A stretch of DNA of 46,693 bases. Source: Bacteroidaceae bacterium. Lineage in GTDB: Bacteria > Bacteroidota > Bacteroidia > Bacteroidales > Barnesiellaceae_A. Positions 35,372 to 44,383 of this stretch are shown here, one piece after another (positions within the stretch are counted from its first letter, which is position 1; each line of letters opens with the position of its first letter). Below the pieces are notes generated by a model. The model saw only the letters and a list, made by a program, of their open reading frames with translations. It was not told where the DNA came from and did no database searches. The position numbers and the translations under genes are program-made. Location: NCBI GenBank assembly GCA_017935645.1, contig JAGBHF010000094.1, positions 1 through 46,693 of the forward strand, read 5' to 3'.

Positions 35372-37579
35372 ATGAGCGCAAATAGATATTTTACAAAGAG
35401 TGAATGGTGCGAGTTTCGCAGCAACTATTGTCGTCTGGTAGAACTTATGCGCGATGAGATAAAGTATGATGAGATAAAGGCATTACGAAAGATTGTACGC
35501 AGTGCGATAGATGCCGGTTCATTGTTGCGCGATGAGCATGATATCAACCCTCTTTTACGTTGTATAACTACGGCAACGTTGCTATGCGACAAAGTCGGTG
35601 CCGATCGTGATATAATCATTGCTGTGTTCTTATCGCCATTGGTCGAAGGTGGATATATGTTGCTTGATGATGTATCGAGCCTCTTTGGTGAAGATGTGGT
35701 TAAGTTGGTAAAAGGTCTTCTTAAGACCAACGAACTCGATAGTAAGCAAGGTGCTATGAGTAGCGAATATTTCAAAAATCTACTCTTGGTCTTTGCCGAT
35801 GATATTCGAGTGATATTTATTATCATTGTCGATTGTCTGTGCCTCATGCGCATGATTAACAATCATCCTGACGATAATTATCGTAAGCATATTACAGTCG
35901 AGGCATCCAATCTTTATGCTCCATTGGCTCACAAATTGGGATTATATAAGATTAAATCGGAGTTGGAGGATTTGGCTCTCAAGTACTCCGACCGCGAGAC
36001 ATACAACCTCATAGCACAAGAACTTAATGCTACAAAGAAGTACCGCGAAGATTATATCACCTCTTTTATAGGACCGGTAAAGGCCGAGCTTGAAAAAGCT
36101 AATCTGAAGTTTGAAATTAAAGGTCGTACCAAGTCGATATACTCTATCTGGAACAAGATGAAAAAGCAACAGATAGGTGTAGGTGGTATATACGACCTCT
36201 TTGCAGTGCGTGTTATACTCGAAACAGAAGGAGCCGACGAGAAGTCCGATTGTTGGAAGGCATTCTCTATCGTAACCAATATGTATACGCACAATCCGCG
36301 ACGTATGCGCGACTGGCTATCCAATCCTAAGAGCAATGGATATGAATCGCTTCATGCTACAGTGATAGGCCCTGAGAACAAATGGGTAGAAGTACAGATA
36401 CGCACTCGACGTATGGATGAGATAGCCGAGCGAGGCTTGGCGGCTCACTGGCGATATAAAGGTATAAAGAGTGAAGGCAACCTCGATACCTTGATGAACA
36501 GTGTGCGTGATATATTGGAGTCGGATAATGACGACCCGCTGGAAAAAATCAAGGATTTCAATATCGATATATATGATAAGGAGGTCTTTGTATTCTCGCC
36601 TAAAGGCGATTTGTACAAGTTCCCCGATGGCTCAACAGTACTTGATTTTGCCTTTCATATCCACACCAAGTTGGGTTGTGCCTGTACAGGAGCTCGTGTG
36701 AATGGTAAGAATCAGACGATTAAATACGAACTGAAGAGTGGCGATACGGTAGAGATACTCACCTCTTCGACACAACATCCCAAGAAAGAGTGGCTCAACA
36801 TAGCTCAGTCGGCTCGTGCACGTGTTAAGATTAAACAAGCCCTCAATGAGATAGAGAATAAGAGTGCCGAGTTGGGTCGAGAACTCTTGTCGCGTCGAAT
36901 GAAAAATCGCAAAATTGAGGTTGACGAAGCGGTGTTGATGCGTATGGTCAAGAAAATGGGTTACAAGACAGTAACAACATTCTTCCTTGACTTGGGTAAT
37001 GAAAAGATTGAGGTAAACGAAGTAATAGAACAATACCTCGCCATTATCGAGAAAGACCACCAGGAAGAGGAGCAACGCTCGGCCGGAGAGTATATACTTG
37101 ACACAAAGCCTATCAGTGACGATAAAGTAGACGAACTGGTTATAGGTGGTGATATAAAAGGTGTTGACTACCGCTTGGCACGCTGTTGCAATCCTATCTT
37201 TGGCGACAAAATATTTGGCTTTGTATCGTCCGAGGGCACTATCAAGATTCATCGCAACGATTGCCCCAATGCCGTTAATATGCAGGAGCGATACCCTTAT
37301 CGTATCATCAATGCTCGTTGGGCAGGTAAGATGGGTAGTAAGTATGTTGTGACACTGCAAGTAGTCGGTCATGACGATATCGGTATAGTAACCAATATTT
37401 CGTCACTTATCAATAAGGAGAAAAATGTGTTCTTACGTAGCATATCGATTGACTCCGACGATGGTATCTTCCAAGGTCACTTGTCGGTGGCTATCGATGA
37501 TATTTCGACACTCAATACGCTTATCAAAAAACTGCGTACTGTAAAAGGTGTGAAAGATGTGCAACGTGGAGCTATGTGA
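35372..37579 (+). CDS. RelA/SpoT family (p)ppGpp synthetase with degenerate hydrolase domain
   Basis: This is a long-form stringent-response enzyme. The N-terminal HD region is present as a fold, but the HD-x-x-ED motif is replaced by LSPLVEGG (about 87-94) and the D-R-x-x-N-M-R motif by VDCLCLMRM, so hydrolysis is probably lost. The synthetase domain looks intact, with RTKSIYSIWNKMKKQQ (252-267), IYDLFAVRV, NPKSNGYESLHATV and VQIRTRRMDEIAERGLAAHW. TGS follows (about 395-455), then a CC/zinc-finger-like region with RCCNPIFGDKIFGFV and a C-terminal ACT domain. Starting at the ATG before SANRYFTK gives 735 residues. An ATG 20 codons earlier overlaps a promoter element. It is thus a RelA-type synthetase, and a separate SpoT would be expected elsewhere. 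Confidence 0.92.
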   Translation: MSANRYFTKSEWCEFRSNYCRLVELMRDEIKYDEIKALRKIVRSAIDAGSLLRDEHDINPLLRCITTATLLCDKVGADRDIIIAVFLSPLVEGGYMLLDDVSSLFGEDVVKLVKGLLKTNELDSKQGAMSSEYFKNLLLVFADDIRVIFIIIVDCLCLMRMINNHPDDNYRKHITVEASNLYAPLAHKLGLYKIKSELEDLALKYSDRETYNLIAQELNATKKYREDYITSFIGPVKAELEKANLKFEIKGRTKSIYSIWNKMKKQQIGVGGIYDLFAVRVILETEGADEKSDCWKAFSIVTNMYTHNPRRMRDWLSNPKSNGYESLHATVIGPENKWVEVQIRTRRMDEIAERGLAAHWRYKGIKSEGNLDTLMNSVRDILESDNDDPLEKIKDFNIDIYDKEVFVFSPKGDLYKFPDGSTVLDFAFHIHTKLGCACTGARVNGKNQTIKYELKSGDTVEILTSSTQHPKKEWLNIAQSARARVKIKQALNEIENKSAELGRELLSRRMKNRKIEVDEAVLMRMVKKMGYKTVTTFFLDLGNEKIEVNEVIEQYLAIIEKDHQEEEQRSAGEYILDTKPISDDKVDELVIGGDIKGVDYRLARCCNPIFGDKIFGFVSSEGTIKIHRNDCPNAVNMQERYPYRIINARWAGKMGSKYVVTLQVVGHDDIGIVTNISSLINKEKNVFLRSISIDSDDGIFQGHLSVAIDDISTLNTLIKKLRTVKGVKDVQRGAM

Positions 37580-37609
37580 TAAAATGAATTTATTAAAACT
37601 AATGAGAAT

Positions 37610-38458
37610 ATGAAAAACAAACTCATCCTACTCCCTCTACTCCTATTAATAGTAGCGTGTGGAAACAATGAAAAATTGGCACAAGAGATGTACAATCAAG
37701 CCGAACTGCTGTATAATCAAGGCGACTATATTGCTGCTACACAATGGGTCGATAGCATCAGTGCCACCTATCCGCAAGAGGTTGATGTGATACGACAAGC
37801 CATGCTGTTGCAATGCCATATCAACCAGAAACGATATGAACGCGAATTGATAGAGGTCGATAGCCTCTATAACGCAGCCACAGCAGAGCTGGCATCGCTC
37901 AAAGGCCGATTTGAATTGGTGCGCGAGGGTAAAGAACAAACTCTTGCCAACTATGTTTACAAAGGAAATCGCAGCAAGGGTGAAGTGAGACGTAGCGAAC
38001 TACGTGTGCAAGTTACTGAAAAGGGCGATTTGCAACTCACCAGTGTCTATTATGGAACATCGAAACTCAATCACACCGGTATTTCGGTACAACAAGCCGG
38101 TGGCAATGTGGCGAACTCGGCAACAATTGCCTATGATGGTGGTAAAAACTATCGTTACAAGACAGGCAATTATGTAGTAGAAATGGTTACATACAACTTG
38201 GCACAATGCAAGGATGTAGTCGAATTGATAGCATCCGATACTCAAGCCAAGTGTAATGTGAAATACATCGGTGGTAAGTCATTCAACCTATCACTCGACA
38301 AGCTCTCGCGCGAAGCCATCGCCAACAGCTATCGCATGGCACAACTCTTTGTTATGACCGATTCGTTGCAGTCGCGTCGCGAGTATGGCATCATACAACT
38401 CGAACTCGCCGACCGCCAGCTTATGAAACTCCAAGACAAAGCAGCCGAAACCAAGTAA
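37610..38458 (+). CDS. lipoprotein of unknown function, helical N-terminal half
   Basis: The protein has 282 residues. The lipoprotein signal peptide ends LLLIVAC, with lipidation at Cys17. Residues 20-105 are helical, with a TPR-like beginning (EMYNQAELLYNQGDYIAATQWVDSI) and a coiled-coil segment. The second half (about 120-235) reads as a beta-rich domain, and the tail is helical again. I do not recognise the family. It starts 30 bases after the RelA gene and is followed by a strong terminator, so the two may share a transcript. The order suggests co-expression but gives no function. Confidence 0.8.
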   Translation: MKNKLILLPLLLLIVACGNNEKLAQEMYNQAELLYNQGDYIAATQWVDSISATYPQEVDVIRQAMLLQCHINQKRYERELIEVDSLYNAATAELASLKGRFELVREGKEQTLANYVYKGNRSKGEVRRSELRVQVTEKGDLQLTSVYYGTSKLNHTGISVQQAGGNVANSATIAYDGGKNYRYKTGNYVVEMVTYNLAQCKDVVELIASDTQAKCNVKYIGGKSFNLSLDKLSREAIANSYRMAQLFVMTDSLQSRREYGIIQLELADRQLMKLQDKAAETK

Positions 38459-38490
38459 GATGTAAAGAACCGATTCTTTGTTATAACATC

Positions 38491-38540
38491 AATACCCCTC
38501 TATATCTTCCCTTCGGAAAACATAGAGGGGTATTGTTTTG
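38491..38540 (+). terminator. terminator after the lipoprotein gene
   Basis: AATACCCCTCTAT and ATAGAGGGGTATT form a perfect 13-base stem with a TTCG-containing loop, followed by TGTTTTG. Confidence 0.8.
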
Positions 38541-38698
38541 TAACAACGCTTAATATCCTGTGTATATAAAGAGGCAATTGTATCATGCCCTAAAACACTA
38601 TCAATACTGAATAGCTTGACGGTTGCAAACAATATATACAACGACTCTGCAATGAAAATGTATCAACGTGCTATGATTGTACATGATGTGAAATAAAT
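38541..38698. other. gene-free stretch between two convergent terminators
   Basis: The 330 bases between the lipoprotein gene and the metallopeptidase gene hold only two terminators and this spacer. An open frame of about 50 codons runs through the spacer, but its only ATG codons are near its end and nothing in it is recognisable. I see no RNA gene or mobile-element trace. Confidence 0.5.
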
Positions 38699-38729
38699 AT
38701 CCCCACTGCCACTTGAGGGCAGTGGGGAT
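38699..38729 (-). terminator. terminator after the M13 peptidase gene
   Basis: ATCCCCACTGCC and GGCAGTGGGGAT form a 12-base perfect stem with a seven-base loop. The minus-strand continuation ATTTATTTC is T-rich. Confidence 0.75.
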
Positions 38730-38788
38730 GGATTGTTTATTGTGAGGAGTTAGGGGTTTGTCGCCTTTAACTCCCTTGTTAGCTTTTA

Positions 38789-40837
38789 TTACCAGATGAT
38801 TACACGCTCTTCGGGTGCGAGGTACATGTCGTTATCGGGTGTTACGCCGAATGCTTGGTAGAAGTCCTCGATGTTGCGCAATGTTGCGTTTACACGCCAG
38901 CGACCGAGTGAGTGGGGGTCGGTTGTGGTGCGACGAAGGATTTCGGCATCGCGAACGTTACCTGCCCACAAAGCAGCATAACCGAGATAGAAACGTTGGT
39001 CGGCTGTGAAACCGTCGATAGCCTCGGGCTCAACACCGTTCAATGTGTTGTGGAAGGCTGTGTAAGCAACGCGCAAACCACCTTGGTCGGCAATGTTCTC
39101 ACCGAGTGTGAAGCGACCGTTGGCATATACGGGACCATTCTCACCGTCCAATACAACAACTTTATCGAATTGGGCAACCAATTTGTCGGCGAGTTGATTG
39201 AAACGCTCCTCGTCTTCTTTTTGCCACCAGTTGTTGAGGTTACCATCCTTGTCGTATTGACGACCTTGGTCGTCGAAACCGTGAGTCATCTCGTGACCGA
39301 TAACTACACCAATAGCACCGTAGTTAACAGCATCGTCGGCATCGGCATTGAAGAAGGGAGGTTGGAGGATACCTGCGGGGAAGCAAATCTCGTTGGTTGT
39401 GGGGTTGTAGTAAGCGTTAACAGTTTGGGGTGAGATGAGCCATTTGTCTTTGTTTACAGGCTTGTATGCCTCGGCAAGGTTCTTGGCATTTTGGAACTCT
39501 ACAGCGCGCAAAGCGTTGGCGAGGTAGCTCTCCTCGGGATTGATTTCAAGGGCTGAGTAGTCTTCCCATACATCGGGATAACCAATCTTAACGTGGAATG
39601 TAGAGAGCTTCTCGTGTGCACGAGCCTTAGTCTCGTCGCTCATCCACTCGAGGGCGTCGATGTGTTGACCGAGAGCAGTAGCCAAGTTTTGTACCATAGT
39701 AACCATGCGCTCTTTTGACTCAGCCGAGAAGAATTTGTTAACATACATCTCACCTACGGCTTCGCTCATCAATGAGTTGGGTACAGCGAGAGCGTGTTTC
39801 CAGCGGGGCTCTTGCTCCTCTTTACCCGAGAGAGCACGACCGAAGAAGTCGAATTGAGCTGTTGTGAAGTCATCGCTCAAGCAGTCGGCTGCACAGTTAA
39901 TCATATTGTAAGCAAGGTAAGTGCGGAACTCATCGTCGCTCAAGCCGGCAACCAAGTTGTTTACAGTAGCCATAGCGTTCTTTTGGCCTACTACTACATC
40001 TTGAGCCTCAACACCGAGAGCTGCAAAGTAAGCATCCCAGTCGATGTTGTTGTACTCGGCCTTGAGTTGGTCGTAAGTCATCTTGTTGTAGTTGAGTTCG
40101 GGGTTGCGAAGTTCTACGCGAGAGAAAGCGGCCTTAGCCAACTCTGTTTCAACTTTCATTACAGTCTCAACAGCAGCAGCAGCTTGCTCGGCAGTGTAAC
40201 CACAAAGTGTGAAGAGGCGGTTAACATATGTCTTGTAAGCCTCACGAACAGCTACTGTAGCATCGTCGTTGTTGATGTAATAGTCGCGGTCGCCCATGCT
40301 CATACCACCTTGGTAAGTACCTATAATGTTCATGGCGCTGTTCTTCTCGTCACCACTTACGTAGATCATGAAGAAAGGCGAAGCATTGCGACGGTGCAAC
40401 TTGGCAATCATAGCAGCCTTGTCGGCGGGAGTAGCTACAGCTGCAATCTCGTCGAGATAGGGTTTGAGAGGAGCTGCACCCTCTTCGTTGAGGCGAACAC
40501 TATCGAGACCCATGTTATAGAGGTCGGCAATCTTGCGCTCGTTGGTACCGGCAGCAGCTTGGCTCTTTGACAATTCGTTGAACAATTCACGGATTTGCTC
40601 TTGGTTTTCCTCGATAAGTTTGTCGAACGAACCAAAGCGAGCATGCTCGGGGCGAAGGGGATTCTTTTGCATCCAGCCACCACATGCATACTGATAGAAA
40701 TCGTTGGCAGCTACCACTGTGGTGTCGAGGCTTGTCAAGTCAACACCGGGAACTTTCTCGTCGGCCGATTTGGGTGCACATGCACTCAAAGTAGCAATAG
40801 CAACAGCCATCGAAAAATACTTCATTTTTGACATCAT
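38789..40837 (-). CDS. M13 family metallopeptidase (neprilysin/PepO type), lipoprotein
   Basis: This is a zinc endopeptidase of the neprilysin family. A lipoprotein signal ends TLSAC (Cys20), so it is anchored in the envelope. The zinc site VIGHEMTHGFDDQGR (about 511-525) supplies two His and the catalytic Glu. ENIADQGGLRVAY about 60 residues later gives the third ligand. NAYYNPTTNEICFPAGILQPPFF, just before, is the typical substrate-binding segment. At 682 residues it is full length. Three ATG codons lie within the first five codons; any would keep the signal intact. It follows the ABC-F gene by 43 bases on the same strand. Likely substrates are peptides in the periplasm or outside, but specificity is unknown. 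Confidence 0.94.
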   Translation of the reverse strand: MMSKMKYFSMAVAIATLSACAPKSADEKVPGVDLTSLDTTVVAANDFYQYACGGWMQKNPLRPEHARFGSFDKLIEENQEQIRELFNELSKSQAAAGTNERKIADLYNMGLDSVRLNEEGAAPLKPYLDEIAAVATPADKAAMIAKLHRRNASPFFMIYVSGDEKNSAMNIIGTYQGGMSMGDRDYYINNDDATVAVREAYKTYVNRLFTLCGYTAEQAAAAVETVMKVETELAKAAFSRVELRNPELNYNKMTYDQLKAEYNNIDWDAYFAALGVEAQDVVVGQKNAMATVNNLVAGLSDDEFRTYLAYNMINCAADCLSDDFTTAQFDFFGRALSGKEEQEPRWKHALAVPNSLMSEAVGEMYVNKFFSAESKERMVTMVQNLATALGQHIDALEWMSDETKARAHEKLSTFHVKIGYPDVWEDYSALEINPEESYLANALRAVEFQNAKNLAEAYKPVNKDKWLISPQTVNAYYNPTTNEICFPAGILQPPFFNADADDAVNYGAIGVVIGHEMTHGFDDQGRQYDKDGNLNNWWQKEDEERFNQLADKLVAQFDKVVVLDGENGPVYANGRFTLGENIADQGGLRVAYTAFHNTLNGVEPEAIDGFTADQRFYLGYAALWAGNVRDAEILRRTTTDPHSLGRWRVNATLRNIEDFYQAFGVTPDNDMYLAPEERVIIW

Positions 40838-40880
40838 TTTCTTGTTTTTTTTAAAGGTTAATATATCTGTTTGTTTCTCT

Positions 40881-42821
40881 TTATTTATCGTTCATATTCT
40901 TGAGTTCATCCAACTCCTCAGTGGCACTCTCCCATCGCTCCATCACTTCGTCAAGTTGTTTTTTTAACTTGCCATGCTCCTCATATAGTTGCATGTCGGC
41001 AGCACCTTCGGGGGTCGAGAGTTTTTGCTCAAGTATATCTATGGCATACTCAATTCCGCTTATCTCCTCCTCAATGGTAGTAACGGTGCGCTCGGCTTTC
41101 TTGATGCGACGAGCCAACTCTTTGCGCTCTTCATATGAGATTTTACCCTCACTCTTCTCAGCAGGAGCACTCTTGGTGGTTGCCTTTTGTGAGAGTTCTA
41201 ATTGTCGCAGAGAGTCTATCTTTTTCTTCTCCAAGAAGTCATATATTCCACCCAAATGTTCTCTAACACGACCACCGCCAAACTCATAAACTTTCTCAAC
41301 CAGTCCATCCAAGAATTCGCGGTCGTGCGATACGATAATTACTGTGCCCTCAAATTCGGCAATTGCTTTTTTCAGCACATCTTTGGTGCGCATATCGAGG
41401 TGGTTGGTAGGCTCATCGAGAATGAGCAGATTGACAGGCTCGAGCAAGAGGCGAATCATTGCCAATCGGGTCTTTTCGCCACCCGATAGCACGCTCACTT
41501 TCTTGTCCGACGCCTCGCCACCAAACATGAATGCGCCCAAGATGTCACGTATCTTGGTACGTATATCACCAACGGCAACACGGTCGATTGTATCGAACAC
41601 TGTGATTGTTCCGTCGAGCAAAGAGGCTTGATTTTGGGCAAAATAACCAATCTTTACGTTGTGTCCTAATTTCAATGAGCCGTCGAAGGGAATCTCGCCC
41701 ATGATACACTTAACAAGGGTCGATTTACCTTCGCCATTCTTTCCTACGAAGGCTACCTTCTCGCCACGTTTAAGGGTGAATGTGGCATGGTCAAATACCA
41801 AATGGTCGCCATAGCACTTGCGCACTTCCTCGGCAATAATGGGATAATCGCCCGAACGTGGTGCCGGCGGGAAGCGCAACGAAATGTGCGAATTGTCTAT
41901 TTCATCAACCTCTATGCGCTCAATCTTTTCGAGTTGCTTGATGCGTGATTGCACTTGAACCGCCTTGGTGGCCTTGTATCGAAATCGCTCGATAAAAGCC
42001 TCGGTATCTTGTATTTGTTTTTGTTGGTTTTCGTAGGCACGTTGCTGCTGTTCGAGACGTTCCTGTCGCAATACCACATATTTCGAGTAATTGACCTGAT
42101 AGTCATAAATTTTACCCAGCGATATTTCGATTGTTCGCGTGGTGACATTATCAATGAATGCACGGTCGTGCGATACCAACATTACAGCACCGGCACGTGT
42201 GGCAAGGAATGTCTCAAGCCACTGAATGGATTCAATGTCGAGGTGGTTGGTAGGCTCGTCGAGCAACAATACATCGTGACGTTGCAAGAGGAGCTTGGCA
42301 AGTTCGATGCGCATGCGCCAGCCACCGCTAAACTCGGCTGTAGGACGGTCAAAGTCACTACGCACAAAACCAAGACCCATCAGTGTACGTTCAATATCGG
42401 CTTGATAGTTGTTACTGCCGGCAAGGGCAAGTTGCTCGGTAGCGGTCGATACGCGCTCTATCAGTTCTTGATATTCCTCGCTCTCATAATCGGTGCGCGA
42501 TGCCAACTCTTCATTCATCGAGTCTACACGCTTCTGCATCTCAAAGATGTGAGCAAAAGCCTGCTCGGCTTCTTGCATTACGGTGCGAGTATCGCTCAGT
42601 TGCATTTGTTGTGGCAGGTAGCCTATAGACAAGTCGCGAGGGCGGTTTACACTACCCGACGAGGGTGCTTGCAAGCCGGCTATTATCTTGAGCATGGTAG
42701 TCTTTCCGGCACCGTTCTTTCCCACAAGTGCTATGCGGTCGCGCTTGTTGACAACATAGGTAATATTGTCAAAGAGCGGATTACCGCCAAATTCTACCGT
42801 TAGTCCTTCTATCGAAATCAT
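40881..42821 (-). CDS. ABC-F family ATPase
   Basis: This soluble protein has two ATP-binding cassettes and no membrane domain; the family acts on ribosomes, for translation control or antibiotic protection. The first cassette has GKNGAGKTT (34-42), signature FSGGWRMR and LLLDEPTNHLD. The second has GKNGEGKST, LSGGEKTR and LILDEPTNHLD. The inter-domain linker (about 240-310) is charged and helical, and the C-terminal 100 residues form a coiled coil (TVTTIEEEISGIEYAIDILEQK). The length is 646, and the Uup/YdiF-like layout suggests a housekeeping member rather than a known resistance type. It starts nine bases after the helicase gene, so the two are probably co-transcribed. Confidence 0.94.
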   Translation of the reverse strand: MISIEGLTVEFGGNPLFDNITYVVNKRDRIALVGKNGAGKTTMLKIIAGLQAPSSGSVNRPRDLSIGYLPQQMQLSDTRTVMQEAEQAFAHIFEMQKRVDSMNEELASRTDYESEEYQELIERVSTATEQLALAGSNNYQADIERTLMGLGFVRSDFDRPTAEFSGGWRMRIELAKLLLQRHDVLLLDEPTNHLDIESIQWLETFLATRAGAVMLVSHDRAFIDNVTTRTIEISLGKIYDYQVNYSKYVVLRQERLEQQQRAYENQQKQIQDTEAFIERFRYKATKAVQVQSRIKQLEKIERIEVDEIDNSHISLRFPPAPRSGDYPIIAEEVRKCYGDHLVFDHATFTLKRGEKVAFVGKNGEGKSTLVKCIMGEIPFDGSLKLGHNVKIGYFAQNQASLLDGTITVFDTIDRVAVGDIRTKIRDILGAFMFGGEASDKKVSVLSGGEKTRLAMIRLLLEPVNLLILDEPTNHLDMRTKDVLKKAIAEFEGTVIIVSHDREFLDGLVEKVYEFGGGRVREHLGGIYDFLEKKKIDSLRQLELSQKATTKSAPAEKSEGKISYEERKELARRIKKAERTVTTIEEEISGIEYAIDILEQKLSTPEGAADMQLYEEHGKLKKQLDEVMERWESATEELDELKNMNDK

Positions 42822-42830
42822 TGCGTAACG

Positions 42831-44186
<1,356 letters not shown>

Positions 44187-44217
44187 ACACGTAGCTGTTT
44201 ACTCTACATAAAACGTG

Positions 44218-44225
44218 CAAAATTA
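44218..44225 (-). promoter_or_regulatory. -7 element (TAATTTTG on the minus strand) for the helicase cluster
   Basis: It is a full TAnnTTTG match 32 bases before the helicase ATG. No TTG is at the usual spacing. Confidence 0.45.
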
Positions 44226-44322
44226 ATGATTTTTACTGAAATATAAAATAAGTATGCTCTTTCGGTACTCATTTTTTGATATTGAGCGATGTTGTTGCGT
44301 TCCTATTTGTGTTATGATAGAT

Positions 44323-44362
44323 AAAAAAATATCTCCATTGCCACATTACCGGCAATGGAGAT
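44323..44362 (-). terminator. terminator after the LRR/Ig-like surface protein gene
   Basis: On the minus strand ATCTCCATTGCC and GGCAATGGAGAT form a perfect 12-base stem with an eight-base loop, followed by ATTTTTTTAT. Confidence 0.85.
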
Positions 44363-44383
44363 GTTACCTAATAATTATTTCGT

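Noticed and set aside
38544..38696. 50-codon open frame between two terminators
   Set aside because: Its only ATG codons are in the last third, it has no promoter match, and it shows no recognisable protein pattern. A chance open frame is the simpler reading.
39794..40570. 258-codon open frame on the plus strand
   Set aside because: It is antisense to the M13 peptidase gene, whose motifs are complete.
41949..42803. 284-codon open frame on the plus strand
   Set aside because: It is antisense to the ABC-F gene, whose Walker and signature motifs are clear.
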